NCBI RefSeq assembly: GCF_900292035.1
Contig: NZ_OMPO01000003.1
Location: 310,001-374,000, forward strand
Direction of reading: 5' to 3'
Source of the DNA: Blastococcus sp. Marseille-P5729
GTDB lineage: Bacteria; Actinomycetota; Actinomycetes; Mycobacteriales; Antricoccaceae
DNA length: 64,000 nt
Part shown: positions 53,901 to 63,750 of the stretch, piece by piece
Position numbering within the stretch: position 1 is the first letter of the stretch
Layout of the letters: every line of letters starts with the position of its first letter
Translations under genes and position numbers: made by a program
The notes under the pieces: model-generated
Databases searched by the model: none
The model's input: the letters and a program-made list of their open reading frames with translations, nothing else
What the model was told of the DNA's origin: nothing

Positions 53901-55453
53901 ACTCGATCGAGGATCTCGCACAGCTGATCCACGACCTGAAGAACGCCAACCCAAGCGCCCGGATCCACGTCAAGCTGGTCTCCGAGATCGGCGTCGGCAC
54001 AGTCGCGGCGGGCGTGTCGAAGGCGCACGCGGACGTCGTGCTGATCTCCGGCCATGACGGCGGGACCGGTGCCTCGCCGCTAACCTCGCTGAAGCACGCG
54101 GGCGCGCCGTGGGAGCTCGGCCTGGCCGAGACCCAGCAGACGCTGAAGCTCAACGGGCTGCGCGACCGCATCGTCGTCCAGACCGACGGTCAGATGAAGA
54201 CCGGCCGGGACGTCGTGATCGCCGCGCTGCTTGGGGCCGAGGAGTTCGGCTTCTCGACCGCGCCGCTGATCGTTTCGGGCTGTGTGATGATGCGCGTGTG
54301 CCATCTCGACACCTGCCCGGTCGGCGTCGCCACCCAGAACCCCGACCTGCGGGCCAGGTTCAGCGGTAAGCCCGAGTTCGTCGAGACCTTCTTCGAGTAC
54401 ATCGCCGAGGAGGTCCGTGAGCACCTGGCCGCCCTCGGCTTCCGCTCGATCCAGGAGGCCATCGGCCACGTCGAGAGCCTGAAGGTCGACAAGGCGATCG
54501 AGCACTGGAAGGCCTCGGGCATGGACCTGAGCCCGATCCTCGCCGCGGTCGAGGACCCGACCGGCGGTACGCCGTACTGCTCGGGCGTGCAGGACCACGG
54601 TCTCGACAAGGCGCTCGACCAGCAGTTGATCGCGCTCGCTCGCCCCGCGATCGACAACGGCGAGCAGGTGCGTGAGCAGGTCGCGATCCGCAACGTGAAC
54701 CGGACCGTCGGCACGATGCTCGGCCACGAGGTCACCAAGGCACACCCGAGCGGCCTGCCGGACGGCGCGATCGAGCTGACCCTGACCGGCTCGGCGGGCC
54801 AGTCCTTCGGCGCGTTCGTGCCCGCGGGAGTCACCCTCGTGCTGCAGGGCGACGCCAACGACTACGTCGGCAAGGGACTGTCCGGTGGGCGACTCGTCGT
54901 CCGACCGGACCAGCGTGCCCCGCTGATCGCCGAGGAGAACGTGATCGCCGGCAACGTCATCGGCTATGGCGCGACCAGCGGCGAGATCTTCCTACGCGGC
55001 AAGGTCGGCGAGCGCTTCTGCGTCCGCAACTCCGGCGTCACCGCCGTCGTCGAGGGCGTGGGCGACCACGGCTGCGAGTACATGACCGGTGGCACGGTGC
55101 TGATCCTGGGCCAGACCGGCCGCAACTTCGCCGCCGGCATGTCCGGTGGCGTGGCCTACGTGCTCGACCTTGACGAGCGGCTGGTGAACACTGAGCTGGT
55201 CGACGTCATCGACCTGCGGCCCGGCGACATGGAGGTCGTTCGGCAGCTGCTGGAGGACCACGTGCGGTGGACCGGCTCGAGCGTGGCCAAGAAGCTCGCC
55301 GCCGACTGGGACGCGGCGCGCTCACGCATCAAGGTCGTGCTCCCGCGCGACTACCAGCGAGTCCTCGACGTCCGTGAAGAGGCCATCGCAGAGGGACTCG
55401 ACCCCGACGGCACCGAGGTGTGGGGCCGCATCATGGAGGTTTTCAATGGCTGA
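50903..55453 (+). CDS. gltB: Glutamate synthase, large subunit
   Basis: NADPH-GOGAT alpha chain, 1516 residues, full length. After a short propeptide the glutaminase domain begins with the nucleophile C25 in [11 protein letters not shown]. The central and FMN-binding synthase domains follow, with [35 protein letters not shown] and [20 protein letters not shown]. The 3Fe-4S cluster ligands are in [15 protein letters not shown], and the C-terminal beta-helix has [21 protein letters not shown]. It makes two glutamates from glutamine and 2-oxoglutarate. Overlaps gltD by 8 nt. Confidence 0.98.
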   Translation: MSHASFSALPASQGLYRREHEHDACGVAMVATMRGHGGHDIVQHALTALRNLDHRGATGADPLVGDGAGILMQIPDAFLRQVADFDLPAVESYAVGMAFLPMEEEARRTAVADIERIAHEEHLKVLGWRDVPVAADIVGQVARDCMPHFAQLFVTSGFGKATGIGLDRLAYGLRKRAEHEAEVYFASLSARTLVYKGMLTTSQLEPFFPDLSDARMRTSLALVHSRFSTNTFPSWPLAHPFRMIAHNGEINTVKGNRNWMRARESQLTSDIIPGDIKRLFPICSPDASDSATFDEVLELLHLGGRSLPHAVLMMIPEAWQNHETMDPARRAFYEYHSMFMEPWDGPACVTFTDGTVVGAVLDRNGLRPGRYSVTDDGLVVLASESGVLDLEPGRVVRTGRLQPGRMFLVDTEHGRIIEDDEIKAGLAAAQPYQEWLDEGVVRLEDLPEREHIVHTASSVARRQQTFGYTHEELRIILKPMARTGGEALGSMGTDTPIAVLSKRPRLLFDYFTQLFAQVTNPPLDAIREELVTSLGTSIGPECNLLSVSAAHARQLALKFPVLDNDELAKIVHINADGDQPGYATHVVRGLYDHLQGGQGIADRLQEIFEEVSEAIRKGARFIVLSDRDSGRDYAPIPSLLLTAAVHHHLIREKTRTRVGLIVEAGDVREVHHVALLVGYGAAAVNPYLAMESVEDLCRRGLLEGVEPEQAVKNLIKALGKGVLKVMSKMGISTVPSYCGAQVFEAIGLSQELIDTYFTGTTSQLGGIGLDVIAKEAADRHAVAYPPEGVEIPDRPLWTGGEYQWRRDGEPHLFNPETVFRLQHSTRQKRYDIFKQYTTAVDDQAQQLMTLRGLFEFAGADVTGREPISIDEVEPVSEIVRRFSTGAMSYGSISKEAHETLAIAMNRLGAKSNTGEGGEDADRLVDPTRRSAIKQVASGRFGVTSHYLTEADDIQIKMAQGAKPGEGGQLPGQKVYPWVAKTRHSTPGVGLISPPPHHDIYSIEDLAQLIHDLKNANPSARIHVKLVSEIGVGTVAAGVSKAHADVVLISGHDGGTGASPLTSLKHAGAPWELGLAETQQTLKLNGLRDRIVVQTDGQMKTGRDVVIAALLGAEEFGFSTAPLIVSGCVMMRVCHLDTCPVGVATQNPDLRARFSGKPEFVETFFEYIAEEVREHLAALGFRSIQEAIGHVESLKVDKAIEHWKASGMDLSPILAAVEDPTGGTPYCSGVQDHGLDKALDQQLIALARPAIDNGEQVREQVAIRNVNRTVGTMLGHEVTKAHPSGLPDGAIELTLTGSAGQSFGAFVPAGVTLVLQGDANDYVGKGLSGGRLVVRPDQRAPLIAEENVIAGNVIGYGATSGEIFLRGKVGERFCVRNSGVTAVVEGVGDHGCEYMTGGTVLILGQTGRNFAAGMSGGVAYVLDLDERLVNTELVDVIDLRPGDMEVVRQLLEDHVRWTGSSVAKKLAADWDAARSRIKVVLPRDYQRVLDVREEAIAEGLDPDGTEVWGRIMEVFNG

Positions 55454-56906
55454 TCCACAGGGTTTCCTGAAGCATCGCGAGCGCGAGCTGCCCAAGCGGC
55501 GCCCGGTCGACGTACGCATCCAGGACTGGAAGGAGGTCTACGAACCGCAGGACCCCGACCAGCTCAAGAGGCAGGCCTCGCGCTGCATGGACTGCGGTAT
55601 CCCGTTCTGCCACTCCGGCTGCCCGCTGGGCAACCTGATCCCGGAATGGAACACCTTCGCCTGGCGCGGAGACAAGAAGTCCGGCATCGACCGGCTGCAC
55701 GCGACCAACAACTTCCCGGAGTTCACCGGCCGGCTGTGCCCGGCTCCCTGCGAGACCGCCTGCGTGCTGGGCATCAACCAGCCCGCGGTCACCATCAAGC
55801 AGATCGAGGAGCAGACGGCCGAGAACGCGTTCGCGGCCGGCCTGGTGCCGCCGCTGCCGCCGGAGCGGCTGACCGGCAAGACCGTCGCCGTGGTCGGCTC
55901 AGGCCCTGCAGGTCTCGCCGTCGCGCAGCAGCTGACCCGCGCCGGGCACACCGTCGCCGTCTACGAGCGCGACGACAAGCCTGGTGGCCTGATGCGGTAC
56001 GGCATCCCGGAGTTCAAGATGGAGAAGGCGATCCTCGATCGCCGGATCGACCAGATGAAGGCCGAGGGCACCCGCTTCCGCACGTCGGTCGAGGTCGGCA
56101 AGGACATCACCGGCAAGGAGCTGCGGGACCGGTACGACGCCGTCGTCATCGCCACGGGCGCGACCGTACGTCGTGACCTGCCGGTACCGGGCCGCGAGCT
56201 GACCGGCATCTACCAGGCGATGGATTACCTGCCGCAGGCCAACCGTGCCGCCCTGGGCGAAGAGGTCGCGGACCAGATCCTGGCGACCGGCAAGGACGTC
56301 ATCGTGATCGGCGGCGGCGACACCGGCGCCGACTGCATCGGCACCGCCCTGCGTCAGGGAGCGAAGTCGGTCACCTCGCTGGAGATCATGCCCAAGCCGG
56401 GGGAGGACCGTCCCGAGCACCAGCCGTGGCCGACCTACCCGATGATCTTCCGCATCGCCTCGGCGCACGAGGAAGGCGGCGAGCGGCTGTACGCGCTCTC
56501 CACCAAGGAGATCCTCGGTGACGAGGACGGCAACGTCCGCGCGCTGAAGGTCGCCGAGGTCGAGATGAAGGATGGCGCCTTCGAGGAGGTCCCCGGTTCC
56601 GAGCGCGAGATCCCCGCGCAGGCGGTGTTCCTGGCGATGGGCTTCCTCGGTCCTGAGTCAGAAGGGTTCATCGACCAGCTCGGCGTCCCGCTCGACGAGC
56701 GCACCAACGTCGTCCGCGACAACGACTACCAGACCAGCGTCCCAGGCGTCTTCGCGTGCGGTGACGCGGGCCGCGGCCAGTCACTGATCGTGTGGGCGAT
56801 CGCCGAAGGCCGGGCGTGCGCCAAGGGCGTCGACGAGTTCCTGATGCGCGCCCCCTCGCAGCTACCGCGCCCGGTCAACCCCACCGACCGCCCCTTGGTG
56901 GTCTAG
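55446..56906 (+). CDS. gltD: Glutamate synthase, small subunit
   Basis: 486-residue FAD/NADPH electron-input subunit. The N-terminal adrenodoxin-like [4Fe-4S] ligands are in [17 protein letters not shown] and [10 protein letters not shown]; the FAD motif is [17 protein letters not shown], the NADPH motif [15 protein letters not shown] and the final FAD contact [21 protein letters not shown] 55446 is set by GGAGG 6 nt upstream and overlaps the gltB stop; the in-frame sequence farther upstream lies inside gltB. Confidence 0.98.
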   Translation: MADPQGFLKHRERELPKRRPVDVRIQDWKEVYEPQDPDQLKRQASRCMDCGIPFCHSGCPLGNLIPEWNTFAWRGDKKSGIDRLHATNNFPEFTGRLCPAPCETACVLGINQPAVTIKQIEEQTAENAFAAGLVPPLPPERLTGKTVAVVGSGPAGLAVAQQLTRAGHTVAVYERDDKPGGLMRYGIPEFKMEKAILDRRIDQMKAEGTRFRTSVEVGKDITGKELRDRYDAVVIATGATVRRDLPVPGRELTGIYQAMDYLPQANRAALGEEVADQILATGKDVIVIGGGDTGADCIGTALRQGAKSVTSLEIMPKPGEDRPEHQPWPTYPMIFRIASAHEEGGERLYALSTKEILGDEDGNVRALKVAEVEMKDGAFEEVPGSEREIPAQAVFLAMGFLGPESEGFIDQLGVPLDERTNVVRDNDYQTSVPGVFACGDAGRGQSLIVWAIAEGRACAKGVDEFLMRAPSQLPRPVNPTDRPLVV

Positions 56907-56966
56907 CGACGTTGTAGTGACGTTCTGCGGTGCGTCAGCCGGGGATAACCGCGCCCCGCCTTTACC

Positions 56967-57013
56967 CCGCACGAGGGGGAGTCGATCACCACCGGTCGTC
57001 CTCGCTCGTGCGG
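56967..57013 (+). terminator. Hairpin after gltD
   Basis: CCGCACGAG (56967-56975) pairs with CTCGTGCGG (57005-57013), 60 bp after the gltD stop and 9 bp from the convergent glycosyltransferase stop. The loop is long (29 nt) and there is no T-run, so it may serve both directions. Confidence 0.5.
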
Positions 57014-57021
57014 CTGGGGTT

Positions 57022-57750
57022 TCAAAGGGTGGCGAGGAGGTCGCCGAGGCCGTGGGCGGCGCGGCCGGGCATCCGGCCCGACGTCCGCACCCGCGGATGC
57101 CGCGGGGTAGCCACGGTCCCGCCGGCAGCCCGGATCGCCTCGATGAGATGGTGCTCCTCGCCGTGCGCTACGGAGGGGAAGCCTCCGGCGGCCAGATAGG
57201 CGTCGAGCCGGACGGCGAGGTTGGCGGCGTACACATGCCGGTGCCCGCCGTCATCGGTCAGCCCCGCCTCGACGATGTGGTCGTACGCCGCACGCTGCTG
57301 CGCGTTGGCGCTCCAGTCGACCAGGTCGGTCATCCCGGCCACTGCGACGGCGTCCTCCCGGGCAGCGGCCTGCAGCATCTGGCTGATCCACTGCGGCGGG
57401 ACGATCGAATCTGCGTCGGTCGAGAGCAGCCAGGTCGTCGGAGCGTGCATTCCCGGGGTGAGCATGGCGTTGATCAGTCGCCGCCGTACGCCGCCGACCG
57501 TCCGCGAGCGCTTGTCGCGCAGCACGGTCACATCGACGCCGTCGGCCGAGGCCAGCCTCGCGCCGGCGACCGCGAAGGTGTCGTCCGTGCAGCGATGCGC
57601 TGATACGCCTATCGAGATGTCGAACGGGCACTGCGAACGCAAGTCGTCCACGGCCTGTACCGCGGCCTCCAGCGCGCGCCCCAGCAGGAGCTGCTCGTTA
57701 TGCGCCGGGATCGCCACCAGAACTCGTGGACGCATGCGGGGTGGTGTCAT
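57022..57750 (-). CDS. Glycosyltransferase family 2 protein
   Basis: 242 residues, soluble GT-A fold. VLVAIPAHNEQLLLGRAL is the nucleotide-sugar start and LLSTDADSIVPPQW carries the DxD metal site. GEEHHLIEAIRAAGGTV matches the acid-base ED-type region. ATG 57750 has GGAGG 4 nt upstream. Genes of this type group with the PIG-L, NodS-like methyltransferase and dehydrogenase-like genes found just beyond the catalase here, suggesting a common pathway (context inference). Acceptor unknown. Confidence 0.88.
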   Translation of the reverse strand: MTPPRMRPRVLVAIPAHNEQLLLGRALEAAVQAVDDLRSQCPFDISIGVSAHRCTDDTFAVAGARLASADGVDVTVLRDKRSRTVGGVRRRLINAMLTPGMHAPTTWLLSTDADSIVPPQWISQMLQAAAREDAVAVAGMTDLVDWSANAQQRAAYDHIVEAGLTDDGGHRHVYAANLAVRLDAYLAAGGFPSVAHGEEHHLIEAIRAAGGTVATPRHPRVRTSGRMPGRAAHGLGDLLATL

Positions 57751-57957
57751 CGAGCCTCCCGGTCGACGGGATGGTGACCGGAGTTGGCTGTCGAGGTCGT
57801 CTCGGATTCTACCCGTGAGCGCCGACATTCAATCACGCCGCGGTTTAGCGGTAGCCGGGAGCGGGCACGCCAGTAGCCGACGGGCCTGCCGATGATCCGG
57901 CCTGCCCGCCGCCACCCGCGCCAGCTGGTGGTGCATCCCGCAGAGCAGGAGACTTCC

Positions 57958-60201
57958 ATGACCGACTCCAAGAAGTCCGCCAAGCCCGCCGCCGCGAAGT
58001 CTGCGAAGCCGGCAAAGTCCGACTCGAAGGCCACCAAACCGGCCGGCGAGAAGGCGCGCAAGCAGAACAAGAGCAAGAAGGGCCAGCCCGGCGTCCCCAC
58101 CCCTGCGCCCGCCGAGACCCTCCCCGCGCAGGGGGCTTCGGACAGCGAGATCAGCATCGACCAGGTTCGCGGGCACGGCGACGAGACGCGCCAGCAGACC
58201 ACCCAGCGCGAGCACACGATGACCACCGCGCAGGGCATCCCGATGGCCGACGACCAGAACTCGCAGCGGATCGGTGAACGCGGACCCGTTCTGTTGCAGG
58301 ACTTCGCGCTGCGCGACAAGCTGTTTCACTTCGACCACGAGCGGATCCCCGAGCGCGTCGTGCACGCTCGCGGGTACGGCGCGCGCGGCTATTTCGAGGC
58401 CTACGAGTCGCTGTCGGACATCACGATGGCCGATCCCTTCCAGGAGGCCGGACGACGCACCGAGGCTTTCGCACGGTTCTCCACGGTGGCAGGCAATCTG
58501 GGCTCACCCGACCTGCCGCGCGACATCCGCGGATTCGCCGTCAAGCTCTACACGCAACAGGGCAACTGGGACATCGTGGGCAACAACGCCCCGGTCTTCT
58601 TCGTGCAGGATGCGATGAAGTTCCCCGACCTCGTGCACTCGGTGAAGGAGGAGCCGGACCGCGGCTGGCCGCAGGCGGCGTCCGCGCACGACACCTTCTG
58701 GGACTTCATCTCGCTCACCCCGGAATCGACCCACACGGTCTTCTGGCTGATGAGCGACCGGGCGATCCCGCGCAGCTTCCGGATGATGGAGGGCTTCGGC
58801 GTCCACCCCTTCCGGTTCATCAACGAGGCCGGCAAGTCGAGCTTCGTGAAGTTCCACTGGAAGCCGGTGCTGGGTATGCAGTCGGTGGTGTGGAACGAGG
58901 CGGTCAAGATCAACGGCGCCGACAGCGACTTCCACCGCCGCGACCTCTACAACTCCATCGACGCCGGTGATCCGGCCGAGTGGGAGCTGGGCATCCAGGT
59001 CTTCGACGAGGAGTTCGCCGACAGCTTCGAGTTCGACATCCTCGACCCGACCAAGATCATCCCCGAGGAGCAGGTGCCGGTGCGGATCGTCGGCAAGCTC
59101 GTGCTTGACCAGGTGGTCGACAACGTCTTCGCCGAGATCGAGCAGGTCGCCTTCTGCACCCAAAACATCGTTCCGGGAATCGACTTCACCAACGACCCGC
59201 TGCTGCAGGGACGCAACTTCTCCTACCTCGACACGCAGCTCAAGCGGCTCGGAAGCCCGAACTTCACGCACATCCCGGTCAACGCGCCGCGCTGTCCGGT
59301 GATGAACTTCCAGCGCGACGGCCACATGACGACCACGCGCCCGTCCGGTCGCGCGTTCTACGAGCCGAACACCCTGGGCAGTGGCGAGAACCCGCGGGAG
59401 AATCCTGAGATCGGGTTCACGCCGTACGCGGCCCAGGAGAGCGGGGAGATTCGCGCGCTGCGGGCGGAGTCCTTCGCCGACCACTACAGCCAGGCGCTGC
59501 AGTTCTACAACAGCCAGACCGAGGTCGAGCAGGAGCACATCATCGATGCGTTCGTGTTCGAGCTGAGCAAGGTCGAGACTCCGGAGATCCGGGAGCGGAT
59601 GCTGGCAAACCTCCGCAACGTCGGCGATGTGGGCGAGAAGGTCGCCGAGAAGCTGGGCATGGACCTCCCCGAGAAGGCGGCGGCCAAGGTCCCGACTCGC
59701 ACCGACCTACCGCAGTCCGACGCCTTGAGCATCCTCAAGAGCGCGAAGGACACCATCCAGGGCCGCAAGGTCGGCGCGCTGATCAACGACGGCACGGACG
59801 CCGCACTGCTCACGTCGCTCACCGACGCCGTCGAGAAGGCCGGCGCGATGGTCGAGCTGGTCGGCCCCAAGGTCGGCGGCGTGAAGCTGTCGACCGGCGA
59901 CAAGCAACCCCTCGACCAGCTCGTGGACGGCGGGCCGTCGGTGCTGTACGACGCGGTGGCGCTGGTGCTCTCCGAGGACGGCGCGGCCGACCTGGTCAAG
60001 AACCCGGCGGCGAAGGACTTCGTCAACGACGCTTTCAACCACTACAAGGTGATCGCAGCGACGGACGGCGCACGGCCCCTCATCGACATCCTCGGTGACA
60101 CGTCCTCCGACGACGGCGTCCTCGCGCTGCAGAACAGCTCGGTGAGTGAGTTCCTCGACAAGTGGGCAGCCGGCCGCGTGTGGGGCCGCCCGATCGGCTG
60201 A
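57958..60201 (+). CDS. katE: Large-subunit catalase (HPII/KatE type) with basic N-terminal tail
   Basis: 747-residue haem catalase. The catalytic His is H136 in [12 protein letters not shown], the distal Asn pair N209/N210 in [13 protein letters not shown] and the haem Tyr in [16 protein letters not shown]-terminal flavodoxin/DJ-1-like domain (about 600-747, starting [13 protein letters not shown]) is diagnostic of clade 2. The first 57 residues are unusual: Lys/Ala/Pro-rich ([20 protein letters not shown]), like a histone H1 tail. AGGAG lies 6 nt before ATG 57958. It sits inside the GT2/PIG-L/methyltransferase group. Confidence 0.95.
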   Translation: MTDSKKSAKPAAAKSAKPAKSDSKATKPAGEKARKQNKSKKGQPGVPTPAPAETLPAQGASDSEISIDQVRGHGDETRQQTTQREHTMTTAQGIPMADDQNSQRIGERGPVLLQDFALRDKLFHFDHERIPERVVHARGYGARGYFEAYESLSDITMADPFQEAGRRTEAFARFSTVAGNLGSPDLPRDIRGFAVKLYTQQGNWDIVGNNAPVFFVQDAMKFPDLVHSVKEEPDRGWPQAASAHDTFWDFISLTPESTHTVFWLMSDRAIPRSFRMMEGFGVHPFRFINEAGKSSFVKFHWKPVLGMQSVVWNEAVKINGADSDFHRRDLYNSIDAGDPAEWELGIQVFDEEFADSFEFDILDPTKIIPEEQVPVRIVGKLVLDQVVDNVFAEIEQVAFCTQNIVPGIDFTNDPLLQGRNFSYLDTQLKRLGSPNFTHIPVNAPRCPVMNFQRDGHMTTTRPSGRAFYEPNTLGSGENPRENPEIGFTPYAAQESGEIRALRAESFADHYSQALQFYNSQTEVEQEHIIDAFVFELSKVETPEIRERMLANLRNVGDVGEKVAEKLGMDLPEKAAAKVPTRTDLPQSDALSILKSAKDTIQGRKVGALINDGTDAALLTSLTDAVEKAGAMVELVGPKVGGVKLSTGDKQPLDQLVDGGPSVLYDAVALVLSEDGAADLVKNPAAKDFVNDAFNHYKVIAATDGARPLIDILGDTSSDDGVLALQNSSVSEFLDKWAAGRVWGRPIG

Positions 60202-60218
60202 GTACGAGGCACGATCGG

Positions 60219-60971
60219 GTGGTGATCAGGAAGATAACTCCCGACGGCCACGCGGACGCGGTGTGGCGGCCGACCCTCGACGGGTTGCCGCGCACCGCGT
60301 TCGCGTGCCTCATGCGCGAGATCGCCGGCGCAGCGGCGTCCCCGCGGCTGCTGGTGGTCAGCGCCCACCCGGACGACGAGACCCTTGGCGGAGGCCGGCT
60401 CATCGCCGACTGGGTTGCGGCCGGTGGTGAGGTCGGTGCCGTGATCGCGACGGACGGAGAAGCCTGCTTCGACGTGGTCGGTCACGACTACCGAGGCATC
60501 GCTGACATCAGGGCGCGGGAGTGGGGAGCCGCGCTCGAGATCCTGGGGGCGCAGCCACTGGCCGCGCTTGGCCTGCCGGACGGCGGCCTGGCCGAGCACG
60601 AGCGGGACCTCGCCGCCGAGGTGGCCGGAGTGGTGGCTGACTTCCGGCCCGACGTCATCGCGGGGACCATCGCGGCGGATCCGCATCCGGACCATCAGGT
60701 CGTGGGCCGTGTCGTGGAGGCCGTCGCACGGGAACAGCGGCTGCCCCGCCTAGGCTGGCCGGTCTGGCTGACCTATTTCGCCGACCCGCCAGGGCCTTGC
60801 GGTCTCGAGGTCGTGGAGTGCTCTGCCGACGCTGAGCAGGCACGGCAGCGGGCATGGGAGTGTTTCGACAGTCAGCGCTCGCCGGTCGCGGACGACCTGA
60901 CCGCTGTGGTGCCGCCGCAGATGGTCGAGCTGCTGAGCGAACAGCTCGTCGTGCGAGGGGCATCGACGTGA
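60219..60971 (+). CDS. PIG-L family deacetylase
   Basis: 250-residue zinc-dependent N-acetylglucosamine-type deacetylase. The metal motif is SAHPDDETLGGG (H50, D52, D53, E54) with the third ligand in IAADPHPDHQVVG. GTG 60219 is chosen because GAGG lies 9 nt upstream; GTG 60222 is possible. Its stop overlaps the methyltransferase start by 4 nt. Relatives deacetylate GlcNAc-inositol, GlcNAc-malate or glycopeptides; the substrate here is unknown. Confidence 0.9.
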   Translation: MVIRKITPDGHADAVWRPTLDGLPRTAFACLMREIAGAAASPRLLVVSAHPDDETLGGGRLIADWVAAGGEVGAVIATDGEACFDVVGHDYRGIADIRAREWGAALEILGAQPLAALGLPDGGLAEHERDLAAEVAGVVADFRPDVIAGTIAADPHPDHQVVGRVVEAVAREQRLPRLGWPVWLTYFADPPGPCGLEVVECSADAEQARQRAWECFDSQRSPVADDLTAVVPPQMVELLSEQLVVRGAST

Positions 60972-61561
60972 CATCGCCGGATTTCGATCGCATGTATCTC
61001 GAAGAAGGCGATCCGTGGAAGGTCGGATCGAGCTGGTACGAGCAACGCAAGATCGCCGTTGCTCTCGCATGCCTTGCGGATCCGAGCTACGACCGAGTGC
61101 TGGATCCGGCGTGTGGCACGGGCCATCTGGCTCGGGCAGTGGCTGAGCGAAGCGGCGTGGTCGTTGCGAAGGATGCCTCCGCGCCGGCGGTCGAGATCGC
61201 ACGCCGGGTCTGCGAGTCCGTCGAGAACGTCAATATTGATGTCGCCGCGTTGCCTTACGCGTTTGGAGAAACCGCAGGGCCGTTCGACCTGATCGTGCTC
61301 TCGGAGTTCCTCTACTACCTCGACAATGACGCCCGGGCGCGCTCGATCGACAGCGTGCTCGAACGCGCCGCGGACCGCGCCGAGGTCATCGCCGTCCACT
61401 GGCGCGACTCACCCGAGGACGGCACCGCTAGCGGCGAGGATGTGCACGCCGAACTGCGCAACTACTTCAAGGCAAAGGGATTTCGACATCAGGTGGCGCA
61501 CTTCGACGAGGAGTTCGTGATCGACGATTTCACCCGCGGCCACGACCAGCACATCGAATAG
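60968..61561 (+). CDS. SAM-dependent methyltransferase, NodS-like
   Basis: 197 residues. The start DPWKVGSSWYEQRKIAVAL matches the NodS-type opening, followed by SAM motif I LDPACGTGHLA (46-52 core) and motif IV FDLIVLSEFLYYL. NodS N-methylates a deacetylated amino sugar in Nod-factor synthesis (established), so a deacetylase plus a NodS-like enzyme in one coupled operon implies N-methylation of the amine exposed by the PIG-L protein (inference). GTGA overlap with the deacetylase. Confidence 0.88.
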   Translation: MTSPDFDRMYLEEGDPWKVGSSWYEQRKIAVALACLADPSYDRVLDPACGTGHLARAVAERSGVVVAKDASAPAVEIARRVCESVENVNIDVAALPYAFGETAGPFDLIVLSEFLYYLDNDARARSIDSVLERAADRAEVIAVHWRDSPEDGTASGEDVHAELRNYFKAKGFRHQVAHFDEEFVIDDFTRGHDQHIE

Positions 61562-61592
61562 TCTCTGCCCCGTCACGTCCTCAGGTAGGTGA

Positions 61593-62588
61593 TCAGATCA
61601 GGAGGGCGTGGCCGAGGGTGATCTGGTCGCGCTCGGCGTGGTGCTGACGCACGTACACGCGTATGTCGTCCACCAGTCGCGCGTAGTGCTCGTCCGAGGT
61701 CAGCGGGGCCGGTCCCATCGAATGATCCGCATGTCGCAGCACCGTCTCGACGGTCTGCGCGCAGACGTCACGCACTCGAACGGCGCACGGCCACTCAGAG
61801 CCCGTAGGCACCGCGCCCGCCGCGACATCCGCCGCCACCTCCCGCAGCACCGCGCGGGCCGCGGCCAGCGCACTGTCACACGCACCGAGGTGCATCAACG
61901 CGATCTCGTCAGGGGTGCGACGTTGTGCGGCCCGCAGCATCTGCTGCGCGATACCGACCGCAGCGCCATACCAGATCGCGGCCACACCGACGCCGCCCCA
62001 GGCGAACCCGGGCCGCGACAGGTACCACTGCGGCTCACCGATCGGGATGGCTTCGACGCTGTCCATGCGTACCGGGCCGGAGGGGATCAGCGAGAGGCCG
62101 CTAGCGACCCACGGAGTGTCTTCGGGCCGGACGCCGTCCTGGCGCATGTTGACCAGGAACAGACCGCGACGCTCGTCGTCCACCCACGCGGTCATCAGCG
62201 CGTGCGTCACGTCGCCGGCCAACGAGCACCACGGCTTGACGCCGTCGAGCCTCCACCGATCTCCCGACAGGGTGGCGCTTAGCCGACCGGCGGGTCCTTC
62301 GGCCGCATACACGCCCAGGGTAGCGCCGACCGGTGCGTCGATCCCGGCTTGCCCGAGGATGCCGACGGCATCGAGGTGCGGTTCGATCGCGCGGGTCGCC
62401 GTCAGATCGACCGAGGCGCACCGCGCGAGCGCATCCCACAGCACGAGGGTGTCCGCCGAGCCAGGGGCGGGCAGGGTTTCGCCGAGCTCGTGAGCGAGCG
62501 CCAGGGCACCGGTAATGTCGCGGCGGACGGCGTCCACGCGCTCACGTATGCCGTCGTCCCCCGCGGGATCCAGCCACCAGGTGTGCAT
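61593..62588 (-). CDS. Acyl-CoA dehydrogenase-like protein, divergent
   Basis: 331 residues, shorter than a standard ACAD. The middle beta domain (GVYAAEGPAGRLSATLSGDRW, then LDGVKPWCSLAGDVTHALMT) and the C-terminal helical bundle (AIWYGAAVGIAQQMLRAAQRR; VLRHADHSMGPAPLTSDEHY) are recognisable. The usual catalytic-Glu motif is not evident, and the N-terminal helices are abbreviated. GGAG lies 6 nt before ATG 62588. It is convergent with the methyltransferase and probably belongs to the same GT2/PIG-L/NodS set. Confidence 0.8.
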   Translation of the reverse strand: MHTWWLDPAGDDGIRERVDAVRRDITGALALAHELGETLPAPGSADTLVLWDALARCASVDLTATRAIEPHLDAVGILGQAGIDAPVGATLGVYAAEGPAGRLSATLSGDRWRLDGVKPWCSLAGDVTHALMTAWVDDERRGLFLVNMRQDGVRPEDTPWVASGLSLIPSGPVRMDSVEAIPIGEPQWYLSRPGFAWGGVGVAAIWYGAAVGIAQQMLRAAQRRTPDEIALMHLGACDSALAAARAVLREVAADVAAGAVPTGSEWPCAVRVRDVCAQTVETVLRHADHSMGPAPLTSDEHYARLVDDIRVYVRQHHAERDQITLGHALLI

Positions 62589-62653
62589 GTGGTGCTCCGA
62601 TCGTAGAAAGGCAGAGGGCCCAGCCACGTCCGCGGCTAGGCCCTCTGGTGCAA

Positions 62654-62731
<78 letters not shown>

Positions 62732-62811
62732 GTGAACACCGACTGATTACTGTACTCGATCGCGCGGCTCGCCCGCGAGCAGGTGTGAGGCGAGCGACTA
62801 GCCGACACGCA

Positions 62812-63738
62812 CTATCCGGCGCGTGCTGTGAGGGTCAGCAGGGTGGCTTCCGGACGGCAGGCGAAGCGGATCGGCGCGTACGGCGAGGTCCCCAGGCCCG
62901 CGCTCACATGCAGTGGGATCGAGCGGCCGGACGGCGCGCCCCACCGCGACACCCACCGCACCTTCCTCCGGTCGATCCCGCAGTTGGTCACCACGGCGCC
63001 GTACAGCGGCACCCGCACCTGGCCTCCGTGCGTGTGACCGGCCAGCACCAGGTCATACCCGTCGGCCACGAACCGGTTCAGTACCCGGGGCTCGGGCGAG
63101 TGGGTGAGACCGATCCGTACCAGCGCATCCGGATCGGCGGGCCCCGCGATCTCGGCGTACCGGGCGCGTTTGGGGTGCGGGGCGTCGACCCCCGCCAGCG
63201 CGATCCGGCGTCCTCCGACCTCGAGGGGGCCGCGGCGGGTGTTCAGGTCGAGCCATCCGCCCCGCGTCAGCCCGTCGTGCAGCTCCGCGAGATCGACGCG
63301 CCGTCCGCGCTTGCGGGAGGTCGTCTCGGTGAAGTAGTGCGTGGGGCTCTTGGGAATCGGCGCCCAGTAGTCGTTGTTGCCCCACACGAACGCCCCCGGG
63401 AAGTCCAGGAACGGCTCGTGGGCGCGCAGCGAGTTCGCGAAGGCGTCCTCATTGCCGCCGATGTGGTCCCCGGTCGAGACCACCAGGTCAGGCTCGAGGT
63501 CGACCAGCGATCGCACCCACTCGACCTTGCGGCGTTGCTGCGGGGTGACGTGCAGGTCGGCCAGCTGAAGGACCCGCACCGGGTCGGCGCCGCGCGGCAG
63601 GACAGCGACCTCGAACCGGCGGAGCGTGAAGAGGTTGCGTTCGATGCCGACGGCGTACGCGCCGGTGATCATCCCGGAAGCGACCAGGCCGCCGCTGATC
63701 GCCGCGGCCCGCCGCAGAAAGCTGGATCGGTCGGCCAC
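62812..63738 (-). CDS. Metallophosphoesterase (YkuE-like)
   Basis: 308 residues. An N-terminal Arg-Arg hydrophobic segment (SSFLRRAAAISGGLVASGMI) looks like a Tat-type signal or membrane anchor. Calcineurin-fold motifs: LQLADLHV, VSTGDHIGG, WGNNDYW (GNND instead of GNHD), and LAGHTHGGQVR. Starts with GTG 63738, 12 nt after the stop of the PBP gene. This ponA2-metallophosphoesterase order is also found in mycobacteria, suggesting a role at the cell envelope. Confidence 0.92.
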   Translation of the reverse strand: MADRSSFLRRAAAISGGLVASGMITGAYAVGIERNLFTLRRFEVAVLPRGADPVRVLQLADLHVTPQQRRKVEWVRSLVDLEPDLVVSTGDHIGGNEDAFANSLRAHEPFLDFPGAFVWGNNDYWAPIPKSPTHYFTETTSRKRGRRVDLAELHDGLTRGGWLDLNTRRGPLEVGGRRIALAGVDAPHPKRARYAEIAGPADPDALVRIGLTHSPEPRVLNRFVADGYDLVLAGHTHGGQVRVPLYGAVVTNCGIDRRKVRWVSRWGAPSGRSIPLHVSAGLGTSPYAPIRFACRPEATLLTLTARAG

Positions 63739-63750
63739 TCGCGTGGTTGC

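Noticed and set aside
51806-54055. 750-codon minus-strand open frame opposite gltB
   Set aside because: Composition is that of an antisense shadow (Asp/Arg/Leu/Val runs), and gltB is unmistakably the coding strand.
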